From Herbiconiux flava (GTDB lineage: Bacteria > Actinomycetota > Actinomycetes > Actinomycetales > Microbacteriaceae), in NCBI RefSeq assembly GCF_013409865.1, contig NZ_JACCBM010000001.1, positions 186,001 through 250,000 on the forward strand: DNA of 64,000 bases, given 5' to 3'. The notes beneath the pieces are model-generated. The model searched no databases and was not told where the DNA came from. It worked only from the letters and a program-made list of their open reading frames with translations. Positions 35,516 through 44,527 of this stretch are shown piece after piece. Positions within the stretch are counted from its first letter, which is position 1; every line of letters begins with the position of its first letter. Both the position numbers and the translations under genes were made by a program.

Positions 35516-36994
35516 TCACCGCGGTCGCGGCAGCGCGGTGGCGGCCAGCGGCAGCACCACCGAGAAGACCGTCGATCCGGGCTCGCTCTCGACGTCGACC
35601 GTTCCGCCGTGGGCGTCGACCACCGCCTTGACGATGGCGAGGCCGAGTCCGGTGCTGCCCTTGTGCCGCGAACGGGAGACGTCGCCGCGCACGAAACGCT
35701 CGAACAGCGTCGGGAGGAGCTCGGGCGCGATGCCCGGGCCGTCGTCGGCGATGCGCACGAGGGCGACCGGAGCATCCGGAGCACCGGCGGAGCCGTCGAT
35801 CGAGACCGTCACCCGCGTGCCGGGCGGCGTGTGCACCCTGGCGTTGGCCAGCAGGTTGGCGAAGACCTGGTGCAGGCGCTCGGGGTCGCCCGACACGGTG
35901 ACGGGCTCCTCGGGCAGCTCGAGGTCCCAGACGTGGTCACGGCCCGCCACGTGGGCGTCGCTGACGACGTCGACGAGCACCAGCGAGAGGTCGACCTCCG
36001 ACATCGCGAGCTCGGGCTTGGCGTCGAGGCGGGCGAGCAGCAGCAGGTCCTCGACGAGGGTGGTCATGCGGGTGGCCTCCGACTCGATGCGGCCGAGCGA
36101 GTGCGCCACGTCGGTGGGCAGCTCGGGGGCCGTGCGCCGGGTGAGCTCGGCATAGCCCCGGATGCTCGCCAGCGGTGTGCGCAGCTCGTGGCTCGCATCG
36201 GCGACGAACTGCCGCACCTTGTTCTCGCTCTGCTGCCGGGAGGTCAGGGCCGAGGCGACGTGCTCGAGCATCCGGTTGAAGGCCAGGCCCACCCGGCCCA
36301 CCTCGGAGCGCGGGTCGGTGTCCTCGGCCGGAACGCGTTCGGCGAGGGCCACGTCGCCGCGGTCGAGCGGCAGTTCGGCGACCCGGGTGGCAGTCGCCGT
36401 GACCCGGTCGAGGGGTCGCAGGGCGAGACGGATGATCAGGAACGCCGCCACGGCCGCGAGCGCCATGGCTCCGGCGGTGACGATCACGATCACGACGATC
36501 TGCTGCTGCAGGGTGCCCTCGAGGTCGCCGAGCGGGAGGCCGGTGACGACGAGGTCGCCCGCGGCCGTGACCGTCTGGGACTCGACCCGGTAGCTGCCGA
36601 GACCGGGCAGCGTGATCGTCTCGGGGGCGCTCTGCGGAGCCAGCGTGAGGTCGGACGCCCCGTCGGCCCCGATCCCGTCGAGCGCCGCGAGCTGCTCCTC
36701 GGTGAGGGTCTGCGACTCGCCGTCCTGGGCCAGCACGACGCCGGCCGACGCCTCGCCGTTCGACACGACCGCCACGAGGGTGCCGGAGGCCTGGCCGAGC
36801 GAGAGGCCGGGGCGCGGGCCCTGCGAGCCCGCCGTGATGTTCTGGATGGTGCGGTTCGACGCCTCACGCAGCTGCGAGTCGAGCTGGTTCACGAGGTAAC
36901 CGTTCAGCGCCACGGTGCTCACGACGCCGATGATCACGCCGGCGAGGGCGATCAGGCCGAGCACGCTGGCGATCAGCGTGCGCCGCAGGGTCAC
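35516..36994 (-). CDS. Sensor histidine kinase (TrcS-like)
   Basis: A 492-residue kinase. First membrane segment about 5-30, external domain 31-165, second about 166-190, HAMP about 190-245, His269 in ADASHELRTPLASIRGYAEL, ATPase boxes NLLANARVHTPPGT, DDGPGIAPELL and GSTGLGLAIVKAVVDAHGG. The sequence around the His and the domain plan resemble TrcS of mycobacteria. GTG start overlaps the regulator stop (GTGA). Confidence 0.94.
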   Translation of the reverse strand: MTLRRTLIASVLGLIALAGVIIGVVSTVALNGYLVNQLDSQLREASNRTIQNITAGSQGPRPGLSLGQASGTLVAVVSNGEASAGVVLAQDGESQTLTEEQLAALDGIGADGASDLTLAPQSAPETITLPGLGSYRVESQTVTAAGDLVVTGLPLGDLEGTLQQQIVVIVIVTAGAMALAAVAAFLIIRLALRPLDRVTATATRVAELPLDRGDVALAERVPAEDTDPRSEVGRVGLAFNRMLEHVASALTSRQQSENKVRQFVADASHELRTPLASIRGYAELTRRTAPELPTDVAHSLGRIESEATRMTTLVEDLLLLARLDAKPELAMSEVDLSLVLVDVVSDAHVAGRDHVWDLELPEEPVTVSGDPERLHQVFANLLANARVHTPPGTRVTVSIDGSAGAPDAPVALVRIADDGPGIAPELLPTLFERFVRGDVSRSRHKGSTGLGLAIVKAVVDAHGGTVDVESEPGSTVFSVVLPLAATALPRPR

Positions 36995-37761
36995 AGCGCG
37001 GGCTTCAGCAGGTAGCCGGCGCCGCGCACCGTGTGGATCATCGGGGTGCGGCCGGCGTCGACCTTCTTGCGCAGATAGGAGATGTAGATCTCGACCACGC
37101 TCGACTTGCCCCCGAAGTCGTAGCTCCAGACCCGGTCGAGGATCTGCGCCTTGCTCAGCACGCGCCGCGGGTTGCGCATGAGGTAGCGCAGCAGCTCGAA
37201 CTCGGTCGCGGTGAGCTCGATCGGGTCGCCGTCGCGGAACACCTCGTGGCTGTCCTCGTTCAGCTCGAGGTCGCCGACGGTGACGATCGGGTCGTCGGCG
37301 TCGGCCACGACGAGGGTCGAGCGGCGGATGAGCCCGCGCAGGCGCGCCACAAGCTCCTCGAGGCTGAACGGCTTCGTCACGTAGTCGTCGCCGCCGGCGG
37401 TGAGCCCGGCGATGCGGTCGTCGAGCGCATCCTTCGCCGTGAGGAAGAGCACCGGGGTCTCGTGGCCGTCGCCGCGGAGGCGGTTCAAAACCTGCAGCCC
37501 GTCGATGTCGGGCAGCATCACGTCGAGCACGACGACGTCGGGACGGAACTCGCGGGCGATCGTGATCGCCTGGCGTCCCTCGCTCGCCGTCTTGACCTCC
37601 CAGCCCTCGTAGCGCAGCGCCATCGAGAGCAGGTCGGTGAGGGTGTTCTCGTCGTCGACGACGAGCGCGCGCACGGGCGAGCCGTCGGCCCGTCGCAGGC
37701 GGGGCTGCTTGGCCGGGTTGCTGCGGGAGTCACCGCTGAGGAGGGAGCCGTCGATAGTCAC
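36991..37761 (-). CDS. OmpR-family response regulator (TrcR-like)
   Basis: A 256-residue regulator. A 30-residue unstructured N-terminal extension precedes the receiver (acidic DDE at 36-38, phospho-Asp80 in VVVLDVMLPDIDG, Thr in FLTAKD, Lys in YVTKPF). Winged helix at the C terminus ends IHTVRGAGYLLKPAL. The GTG at 37761 is used; GGAG lies only two bases away, so initiation may be weak. A perfect direct repeat at 11-base spacing upstream suggests autoregulation. Confidence 0.94.
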   Translation of the reverse strand: MTIDGSLLSGDSRSNPAKQPRLRRADGSPVRALVVDDENTLTDLLSMALRYEGWEVKTASEGRQAITIAREFRPDVVVLDVMLPDIDGLQVLNRLRGDGHETPVLFLTAKDALDDRIAGLTAGGDDYVTKPFSLEELVARLRGLIRRSTLVVADADDPIVTVGDLELNEDSHEVFRDGDPIELTATEFELLRYLMRNPRRVLSKAQILDRVWSYDFGGKSSVVEIYISYLRKKVDAGRTPMIHTVRGAGYLLKPAL

Positions 37762-37782
37762 ATCTCCAGTATTGGCAGTGGG

Positions 37783-37800
37783 CTATGAGGAGTCTATGAG
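37783..37800. promoter_or_regulatory. Direct repeat CTATGAG-N4-CTATGAG, probable response-regulator box
   Basis: Two identical 7-base units starting at 37783 and 37794, 11 bases apart, 21 bases before the regulator start, as expected for head-to-tail OmpR-type dimers. Confidence 0.6.
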
Positions 37801-37930
37801 TGAGCATTGCGTGGTCTGAGAGTGGAATCCTGCGGTTCGGCGTCGGCCTTCGCGAGGCGGCGGGTGCGCATCCGCCCGCCTGGCCGGTCGACGTGGCGTC
37901 GATGACGGTGGCTCGGGTGAGAATGGAGGG

Positions 37931-38578
37931 GTGACCGACACCCTGCTCTCCTTCCCCTGGGAGGAGCACGAGGTCGCGGTGCCCGCGCCGGCCCCGCCGC
38001 CGCACCTCGCGCGGCTGGTGGCGGCCTCGACCGACCGGGTGGCCTGGTTGCGCGCCCGCAGCCGCGGGGTCACGGCGACGGATGCGGCACGGCTCGCCAG
38101 CGACGCCGCCGTGCGCGCGGTCGCCTGGGAGAAGTTCAACGGCTCGGGCTTCGGTGGCAACGCCTTCACCGACCACGGCCGGGCCCGCGAGCCCGAGATC
38201 GCCGCCTGGGTGCTGCAGGAGCACCTGATCGAACCGAGCGTCGCGCTCTTCCACGCCGCCCGGGAACGGCGCCACCTCGCCACGCCCGACGGCATCCGGG
38301 TGACGCCCGAGGGGTCGCTCGAGCTGGCCGAGATCAAGACGACGTCGAAGCCGTGGACGCGCATCCCGCGCTCGTACCTGAGGCAGGTGTGGTGGCAGCA
38401 GTACGTGCTCGGCGCCGAGCGCACGCTGGTGGTCTGGGAGCAGCACGTCGACTTCGTGCCGCTGGCGTCCGACCCGCGGTGCCAGTGGGTCGATCGAGAC
38501 GAGTCGCAGATCGAGCTGCTCGTGCGCCGCGCCGACGAGCTGCTGGCATGGATGCGCGGGGAACGGGGCCGCGTGTGA
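37931..38578 (+). CDS. YqaJ-type exonuclease/recombinase family protein
   Basis: A 215-residue protein with the YqaJ/lambda-Exo nuclease core: NAFTDHGRAREPEIAAW, the Asp in ATPDGIRV and the E-x-K pair in LAEIKTTSKPW (PD-(D/E)xK fold), then YLRQVWWQQYVLGAE. The family includes phage 5'-3' exonucleases used in strand annealing, but there are no phage genes here. GTG start at 37931. The stop overlaps the GTG of the following hydrolase gene. Its cellular role is unknown; repair of double-strand ends is a guess. Confidence 0.82.
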   Translation: MTDTLLSFPWEEHEVAVPAPAPPPHLARLVAASTDRVAWLRARSRGVTATDAARLASDAAVRAVAWEKFNGSGFGGNAFTDHGRAREPEIAAWVLQEHLIEPSVALFHAARERRHLATPDGIRVTPEGSLELAEIKTTSKPWTRIPRSYLRQVWWQQYVLGAERTLVVWEQHVDFVPLASDPRCQWVDRDESQIELLVRRADELLAWMRGERGRV

Positions 38579-39351
38579 CCACGCTGCTCCTGCACGGCCT
38601 CGGCGGGTCGCCGTCGCAGCCGCTGTCACTGTTCTCGCCGATCATCCCGCCGACCGAGACGGTGCTGGCACCCGACGTGCGGGGGCACGGCGACGATCAG
38701 CGGGTGTCGGGGCCGGCGTCGGCGTTCTCGCTCGCGGCCCTCGCGTCCGATGTGGCGTCGCAGGTGCGGTCGTCGGTGGGTGACACCCCGCTGACGGTGA
38801 TCGGGATCTCGATGGGGGCGGGGATCGCCCTGCGGCTGGCGCTGGCAGCGGCGGCCTCGGCGCCCGATGCGCTCGCCATCGGCCGGCTGGTGTTCGTGCG
38901 GCCGGCCTTCACCGACGTGCCGCTGCCGCGGAACCTGCTGCCCTTCCCCGTGATCGGCTCGCTGCTCTCCCGGCTCGGGGCGGTCGAGGGGGAGCGCTCG
39001 TTCCGCGGCACCGCCCTCTACCGGGAGGCCCTCGAGGAGTCGCCGCTCGGGGCCGAGGGTCTGCTGGAGCAGTTCCGGTCGCCTGGTGCCGCCGCGCGGG
39101 CTCGGCGGCTGATCGAGATCCCGCGGTCGGTGGCGTTCTCCGCTTCTGAGAGCCTGGCGTCGATCGGGGTGCCGACGGCGATCGCGTGGGCGCCGCGTGA
39201 TCCGGTGCACCCGGTGTCGGTGGCCGAGCAGTGGATGGACGAGCTCGACGGGGCGGCGAGCATCCCGCTGCCGGCGCGGGACGACGGGTACGGGGCGTAC
39301 GTGCGGGCGACCCGGGTGGGGGTCGCGTCGTGGCTGGGGTGGGGCGCGTAG
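38575..39351 (+). CDS. Alpha/beta hydrolase fold protein
   Basis: A 258-residue protein with the oxyanion part LLLHGLGGSPSQP, the nucleophile elbow GISMGAG and the acid in WAPRDPVHPV. The usual catalytic His near the C terminus is not visible (the corresponding stretch reads PARDDGYGAYVRATRVG), so activity is doubtful. GTG start overlaps the YqaJ stop (GTGA), implying translational coupling with that nuclease. Confidence 0.8.
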   Translation: MTTLLLHGLGGSPSQPLSLFSPIIPPTETVLAPDVRGHGDDQRVSGPASAFSLAALASDVASQVRSSVGDTPLTVIGISMGAGIALRLALAAAASAPDALAIGRLVFVRPAFTDVPLPRNLLPFPVIGSLLSRLGAVEGERSFRGTALYREALEESPLGAEGLLEQFRSPGAAARARRLIEIPRSVAFSASESLASIGVPTAIAWAPRDPVHPVSVAEQWMDELDGAASIPLPARDDGYGAYVRATRVGVASWLGWGA

Positions 39352-39390
39352 GGGCGCTGCGCTCAGGGCGCTGCGGTTGGGGCGCTGCGC

Positions 39391-40191
39391 TCAGTAGACC
39401 GCGGGAGGCAGGTCGACGCGCTCGGGGGTGCTGTGGCGCACGTGGCCGACGGCCTCATTCGTTCTCGACTCTTCGACGGGGCTCGCTGACGCCGTCTCGA
39501 TCGCGAGGAACAGCGACAGCCCGACGAGCCAGGTCAGCGCCACGGTCGTCGCCACGAGCTCGAGCAGGCCTCCCACCTCGGTGCCGAAGCGGAGGAGCGA
39601 GAGGATGCCCCCGGTGGCGGCGATGAGCGCGACGGCGAGCGCGGCCACGAGCGAGAACCGGGCGAGGCGCTTCAGCCGCGCATCCGACGCCACCTGCAGC
39701 ATCACCCAGGACGCGCCGGCGAAGCCGACGACCGCGGCCGAGGTGTGCACGAGGTCCTGCCAGGTGAAGCCGGGGCCGACCGGGAGCGGGCAGTAGCGCG
39801 TGCAGGTGACCTGGGAGGCGAGGCCGAACGCCGCCGCCGCCGCGAGCAGCACCACGGCGGGCGGGATCGCGCGGAGTGCACGGCCGCGCGGTGTCAGCAC
39901 CCCCGCGGGCAAGGCGAGCGCCGTGATCGCCGCCCCGACCGCCACCGCCGTCATCGCCCAGCGGAAGACGTCGGCCGTCGGCTCGCCGGCTGCGCCGAGC
40001 TCGCTGACGTACAGATAGCGGTCGGCCGAGAGCCGGGCGACCCAGATCAGCACGAGGCCCGCCGCCGCCAGCGCCGCGGCAAGGGTGAGGGCCGCCGCTC
40101 GGGCTCGGGTCATCGGGCGGTCTCTTCTCTGCGGCGGCATCGTCGTCTGCGGCGGCCGGTTCACCATCGGTGCGGCGCCGGTCGGCCTCAC
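39391..40191 (-). CDS. DUF998-like integral membrane protein
   Basis: A protein of up to 266 residues with about six membrane segments between residues 33 and 235. Pattern resembles DUF998 (a conserved Cys-containing loop VTCTRYCPLPVGPGFTWQDLVHTSAA lies between segments 3 and 4). The start is uncertain: GTG at 40191, ATG at 40167 or ATG at 40113; the last gives MTRARAAALTLAA directly before the first segment and has AGAAGAGA upstream. Divergent from the oxidoreductase gene. No function known. Confidence 0.75.
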   Translation of the reverse strand: MRPTGAAPMVNRPPQTTMPPQRRDRPMTRARAAALTLAAALAAAGLVLIWVARLSADRYLYVSELGAAGEPTADVFRWAMTAVAVGAAITALALPAGVLTPRGRALRAIPPAVVLLAAAAAFGLASQVTCTRYCPLPVGPGFTWQDLVHTSAAVVGFAGASWVMLQVASDARLKRLARFSLVAALAVALIAATGGILSLLRFGTEVGGLLELVATTVALTWLVGLSLFLAIETASASPVEESRTNEAVGHVRHSTPERVDLPPAVY

Positions 40192-40353
40192 CGAATGTTA
40201 ACCCGGAGCCGCCGAGTTTGCACCTCGGTGACGTTCCGGAAACACCGGCGAATCATTCGGACCCTAGCGTGGGAGCAGCCGAATCGGCGACGCAGCGAGG
40301 CGGGTGGCCCGAGCTCTCCCCACGCACCAGGGAACACGACGGAAGGGCAGTGG

Positions 40354-41379
40354 ATGATCGAGCAGTGGAGTGGATCGCCGGGCGTCTCGAGTCCCACCCT
40401 CACCCACCCGAAGACCATGCGGGCCGTGCTGCTCGACTCCTTCGGTGACGCGTCGGAGCTGCACGCCGGCACCGTGGACTCCCCCGTGCGGGTGAACTCC
40501 GAGGTGCTGGTGAAGGTCGCCGCCGCCGGCATCAACCCGCTCGACGCGAAGACCCGGGCCGGGAAGGGAGTGGCCTACGCCATCCCCTCGCTGCCGTGCA
40601 TCCTGGGCTACGACTTCGCGGGCGTCGTCGTGGAGACCCCGTTCGCCGGGCATCCGCTGAACGTCGGCGACGAGGTCTACGGCATGATGTCGGTGCCGCG
40701 CGGGGCCGGTTCGTACGCCGAGTACGTCGCCGCGCCGACACTGCAGGTGGCCCGCAAGCCCAAGTCGCTCTCGCTGGTCGAGGCGGCCGCCGTGCCGCTC
40801 GCCGCCCTCACCGCCTGGGGTCTCGTGGTCGAGCTGGCGAAGGCGCACGAGGGCCAGCGGATGCTCATCCACGCCGGTGCCGGTGGTGTCGGTCACTTCG
40901 CGGTGCAGTTCGCCTCGTACTTCGGCGCCCGGGTGACCGCCACCGGATCGGCCGCGAACCAGGGGTTCCTGCGCGAGCTCGGGGCGTCGACGGTGCTCGA
41001 CTACGCCGCCGGCCCCTTCGAGGAGCAGGTGTCGAACCAGGACGTCGTGATCGACCTGGTCGGCAACGTGCACGACTCGACCGGCACCCGGTCGCTCTCG
41101 ACCCTGCGCCCCGGTGGGCTGATCGTCAACGCGCCGACGGGCAGCTGGCCGACCTTCGAGGCCGAGGCCGCAGCCGCGGGGATGCGCGCCACGACCTTCA
41201 AGGTCTCGCCCGACGCCGCGACGCTCGCCGTCATCGCCCGCCTGATCGACTCGGGCGACGTGCACGTGCACGTGGACCGGGTCTTCCCGCTCGCGGAGGC
41301 CGCCGCGGCCCACCGCGCGCTCGAGGGGGGCCACACCCGGGGCAAGCTCGTGCTGCAGATCGCGGCCCTTCCCTTCTGA
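40354..41379 (+). CDS. NADPH quinone reductase-like zinc-independent dehydrogenase (MDR family)
   Basis: A 341-residue medium-chain reductase. N-terminal GroES-like domain (MRAVLLDSFGDASEL, AAGINPLDAKTRAGKG, GYDFAGVVVETP) and nucleotide-binding domain with HAGAGGVGHFAVQFA. Zinc ligands are missing, as in quinone oxidoreductases. A -10-like TAGCGT lies at 40265. The first 20 residues before TMRAVLL are an extension. Substrate unknown. Confidence 0.9.
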   Translation: MIEQWSGSPGVSSPTLTHPKTMRAVLLDSFGDASELHAGTVDSPVRVNSEVLVKVAAAGINPLDAKTRAGKGVAYAIPSLPCILGYDFAGVVVETPFAGHPLNVGDEVYGMMSVPRGAGSYAEYVAAPTLQVARKPKSLSLVEAAAVPLAALTAWGLVVELAKAHEGQRMLIHAGAGGVGHFAVQFASYFGARVTATGSAANQGFLRELGASTVLDYAAGPFEEQVSNQDVVIDLVGNVHDSTGTRSLSTLRPGGLIVNAPTGSWPTFEAEAAAAGMRATTFKVSPDAATLAVIARLIDSGDVHVHVDRVFPLAEAAAAHRALEGGHTRGKLVLQIAALPF

Positions 41380-41397
41380 GCCCGCGCCATCGCAGGA

Positions 41398-42405
41398 TCA
41401 TCTGCAGGCGGTGAGGGTCTCGACGCCAACGCCCAGGACGAGCGGGCCGCCCAGGATGACGAGCTTCTCGGGGGCGAGGCGGGTGAGGTCGTCGAGCACC
41501 ACCTGGGGCACGCAGTCCTGGCGTACCAAGTACAGCGGCGCCTCGAAGTGCGCGGCGAGGGGCCCGCCACTCAGCGCGTCGGGAAACGACTGCCCGCTCG
41601 CCAGGTACGCGATCTTCGCCTCGGAGAACGTCGCGTTCAGCGCCACCGACGTGCCGAAGCGATCCTCGCCGCTGGATCGCTGCGTCAGCACGGTGCGCTT
41701 CAGCGCCGTCTCGAGCGGAGCCGAGATCGAGGCAGTGCCACCCGCCAGGAGCACGCTCGTCGTCGCCATCTCGGCGAGCAGCGCCGTCTCGGCGGCGGTC
41801 GGTTCGGCCTCGAGCCCGTCAACGAGCAGCACCGGCGACGAGAGCTTCGCAGCCACCGGCGCCGAGCTCAGCGCGTCGGGGAACTGCCGCCCGGTCGCCG
41901 TGATCAGCCACGGCGACCCCACCGCCCCGACGCTCGGATCGGAGACCAGCCTCCGTGACACCTCGTACCGATCGGTGCCCGCGATGCGCGTGACCGTCGC
42001 CCCGGTCGCGGCGCGGGACAGCTCGAGCGCCACCGCCTCGGACACGGCCAGCTCACCGCCCACGACGACCACCGTCGCCGGAGTCAGCCGGACGATCTCT
42101 CGCCGCACGACGTCGGGCAGCGTCTCGCGCGCCGTGAGCAGAAGCGGAGCCCCGTTGATGCCCGCGACCGACGCCGCGCTCAGCGCATCGGGAAAGTTCT
42201 CGCCGCTGGCGACGTACACCGTCTCGACGTGCCGCAACCCCATGGCCACCGATGCGGCCACGGCTCCCGCATACCGATCGGCCCCGCCCAACCGCTCGGG
42301 CAGCGGCAGGCCGCCCGCGCGCTCGCCAGGGTCGCCGTGGGCTGGTGACACCACTGCCCCGAGCACGGCGAGCATCGCGAGAACGGCAGTGACGCGTCGG
42401 CGCAT
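41398..42405 (-). CDS. Secreted cell-wall-binding repeat 2 protein
   Basis: A 335-residue protein with a signal peptide (about 1-24) followed by three cell-wall-binding repeat 2 units, each with an R-(L/I)-G/A-G-x-D-R-Y/F opening (RLGGADRYAGA, RIAGTDRYEVS, SSGEDRFGTS) and a FPDALS box. In Clostridioides such repeats attach surface proteins to wall polymer. It would be located in the cell wall. There is no other domain, so it may be an adaptor. A shared 21-base motif lies 55 bases before its start. Confidence 0.88.
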   Translation of the reverse strand: MRRRVTAVLAMLAVLGAVVSPAHGDPGERAGGLPLPERLGGADRYAGAVAASVAMGLRHVETVYVASGENFPDALSAASVAGINGAPLLLTARETLPDVVRREIVRLTPATVVVVGGELAVSEAVALELSRAATGATVTRIAGTDRYEVSRRLVSDPSVGAVGSPWLITATGRQFPDALSSAPVAAKLSSPVLLVDGLEAEPTAAETALLAEMATTSVLLAGGTASISAPLETALKRTVLTQRSSGEDRFGTSVALNATFSEAKIAYLASGQSFPDALSGGPLAAHFEAPLYLVRQDCVPQVVLDDLTRLAPEKLVILGGPLVLGVGVETLTACR

Positions 42406-42460
42406 GAGAGCCCGTTTCAGATCAGGATGTCCCTAGAGTCACCCCTCCAGGACCCGGCGC

Positions 42461-42481
42461 GGTATGAGCAGTTGCTACTCA
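42461..42481. promoter_or_regulatory. Shared inverted-repeat motif before a cell-wall-binding gene, copy 1
   Basis: Core TGAGCAGTTGCTACTCA, identical in 18 of 21 bases to 44501-44521. It is 55 bases before the start at 42405. Arms TGAGNAG/CTNCTCA around a 3-base centre. Confidence 0.65.
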
Positions 42482-42496
42482 GCGGCCGGCACCGGG

Positions 42497-43033
42497 TCAG
42501 GCGTCGAGGGGATGCTCGAGCACGAAGTCGTCGTGCAGCTCGTCGCCCACGAGGAAGTGCTTCACTCCCACCTTCGTGAAGCCGCTCTTCTCGTAGAAGC
42601 GGATGGCGCGGGAGTTCTGCTGATTGACTCCGAGCCACACCCCGGCCGCCCCCGCTGCCCGGGCCTCCGCGATCGAGGCCTCCATCAGCGCCCGCGATGC
42701 GCCTTGCCCGTGGAACTTCGCCCGCACGTAGCATTTGCTGATCTCGACGGTCGGCCGGCGAACGACCGCGGCCGCGACATCCGGGTCGGTGGGCTCCCCC
42801 GCCACGAGCATCGTGTAGCCGGCGATCTGGTTGTCGATGTCGCCGAGCAGGATCGTGTGGCTCCCGCTCGCCAGGTAGCCGGCGAAGCGCGCCTCCGACA
42901 GGTTCTCGGTCACGAACGCGGCGATGGCCTCGGCCGAGGTCGTGGGCGGGCACGCCAGCTCGAAGGTCTCGGCGGCGACGGCAGCGACGATCCCCACGTC
43001 CTCCGGACGCGCCCGTCGAACCCTGGTCGCCAT
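42497..43033 (-). CDS. GNAT family N-acetyltransferase
   Basis: A 178-residue acetyltransferase. Acetyl-CoA-binding motif A is VRAKFHGQGASRALMEASIAEARAAGAAGVWLGVN, followed by the QNSRAIRFYEKSGFTKVG motif B. Acceptor unknown. It lies between two cell-wall-binding repeat genes on the same strand, but the shared motif after its stop suggests the downstream gene has its own promoter. Confidence 0.92.
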   Translation of the reverse strand: MATRVRRARPEDVGIVAAVAAETFELACPPTTSAEAIAAFVTENLSEARFAGYLASGSHTILLGDIDNQIAGYTMLVAGEPTDPDVAAAVVRRPTVEISKCYVRAKFHGQGASRALMEASIAEARAAGAAGVWLGVNQQNSRAIRFYEKSGFTKVGVKHFLVGDELHDDFVLEHPLDA

Positions 43034-43124
43034 GCCCCCAACTTACCCGGGCAGCTCCCTCCCGCCCCGCGCAACACGACCCGACCCGCAACCCGGCCTG
43101 CCTGGTCGCGTCGGATCGGAGCGG

Positions 43125-44432
43125 TCAGTCGAGGCCGCAGGGCTCGAGGGTGTCGATCGCGGAGCTGAGGGCCGACGTGCCTCCCAGCACGAAGACCTTG
43201 GTCGGAGCCAGTCGCCCGATCTCGAACCAGACCGCCGGGCTGAGGCAGTGGGGAGTGGTGATGTAGAGCGGGTTGTGACCGACTCCGGCCGAGACGCCGC
43301 CGCTCAGCGCGTCGGGGAAGGTCGCGCCACTGGCGATGAAGACGTGGGAAGCGCTCTTGAACACGTCGTGGTTGACGACCGCACCCGTCTCGTAGCGGTC
43401 GCCGCCCGACAGCCGCTCGGCCGCGAACCTCACGGTGAGGTCTTTCAGCAGGGCATCGCTGACCGACAGGGGGCCGCCGGTCACCGTCACCTCGCGCACC
43501 CCGAAGTCGAGGAGGAACGTCGACTCGGTGGCGGTCAGCGCAGTGGCGCCTCCGTTGACCAGCAGCACGGGCGACCCGTCCTGCACGGCAGCGGGCGCCG
43601 CGGTGAGCGCATCGGGGAAGTTCACGCCGGTCGCCGCGAACATCGACGTCGAGTTCGGCATGCCGAACCGGCTGTCGCCGATCAGTGCGCGCGAGACCTC
43701 GAACCGATCGGCCCCGCCGATGCGCGTGACGGCCGCGCCCGACCCGGTCGCAAGAGCCTGGGCGACGGTCTCGGAGACCGCGTCCTTGCCTCCCACCACG
43801 ACCACGTCCTTGACTCCCAGCCGCTTGAGCTCGGCGACGAGCCCTCTCGGAACCGAGTCCTTCGGGGTGAGCAGCAGCGGCCCCCGCCGCCAGGCTGCTA
43901 CGGCACTGGCGCTGAGCGCGTCGGCGAACTTCTCGCCGGTGGCCACGTAGGCGATCTGCGACGAGGCGAACGCGCCCGAGGACACGGCGATCGCCTGCGC
44001 GTACCGATCGGTGCCCGCGATGCGACTGACCGTCGGCGCGGCCTGAACGGTCACGGTGCAGTTCGCCACCGAGCTCTGCACCGTGCCGTCGGGCAGAGTC
44101 GCATCGAGCTGGAGCCGGAACTGGTAGTCGCCGAGCTGGCTCGGCTCACCGAAGAGCACCTGCCCTGGCGCGTTGAGCTGAACGCCCGGCGGCAAAGCCC
44201 CGCCGGTCAGTCTGAGGACACTGGGGGCCTTCACCTCGAGTGGCTCGATCGGGAAGCCCTTCGCTGCGACTCCCTGCGGACACCCCGCTGTCACGAGCGT
44301 GACCGACGCGGAGACCGGCCCGGTCACGCCCACGGCGCCGACGGCGCCGAGCACGACTCCCACGACCACTCCCGCCCAGCCGAGCTTCTTCGCGCGTGAC
44401 CGAGCGGGCTTGGTCAGTGATGAGCCGTCCAT
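43125..44432 (-). CDS. Secreted cell-wall-binding repeat 2 protein with Ig-like N-terminal domain
   Basis: A 435-residue protein: cytoplasmic start, membrane segment/signal about 24-46, an Ig-like (He_PIG type) domain about 47-135 (LPPGVQLNAPGQVLFGEP), and three cell-wall-binding repeat 2 units (RIAGTDRYAQAI, RIGGADRFEVS, LSGGDRYETG; each with FADALS or FPDALT/S). ATG at 44432 with CGGAGG upstream; the open frame to 44522 runs through the regulatory motif and is not coding. Probably wall-attached. Paralogue of the protein at 41398. Confidence 0.88.
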   Translation of the reverse strand: MDGSSLTKPARSRAKKLGWAGVVVGVVLGAVGAVGVTGPVSASVTLVTAGCPQGVAAKGFPIEPLEVKAPSVLRLTGGALPPGVQLNAPGQVLFGEPSQLGDYQFRLQLDATLPDGTVQSSVANCTVTVQAAPTVSRIAGTDRYAQAIAVSSGAFASSQIAYVATGEKFADALSASAVAAWRRGPLLLTPKDSVPRGLVAELKRLGVKDVVVVGGKDAVSETVAQALATGSGAAVTRIGGADRFEVSRALIGDSRFGMPNSTSMFAATGVNFPDALTAAPAAVQDGSPVLLVNGGATALTATESTFLLDFGVREVTVTGGPLSVSDALLKDLTVRFAAERLSGGDRYETGAVVNHDVFKSASHVFIASGATFPDALSGGVSAGVGHNPLYITTPHCLSPAVWFEIGRLAPTKVFVLGGTSALSSAIDTLEPCGLD

Positions 44433-44500
44433 GGCAGTACCTCCGTAGGGATCGCGCGACGTCCGCGTCCTCCGATGGTCGCCCCGGAACCGTCCCGACA

Positions 44501-44521
44501 GGTATGAGTAGTTCCTGCTCA
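44501..44521. promoter_or_regulatory. Shared inverted-repeat motif before a cell-wall-binding gene, copy 2
   Basis: Core TGAGTAGTTCCTGCTCA, 68 bases before the start at 44432; 18 of 21 bases identical to 42461-42481. Confidence 0.65.
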
Positions 44522-44527
44522 AACGCA

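Noticed and set aside
37931..38578. Prophage remnant
   Set aside because: Only a single YqaJ-type gene; no integrase, structural genes, att repeats or change in base composition.
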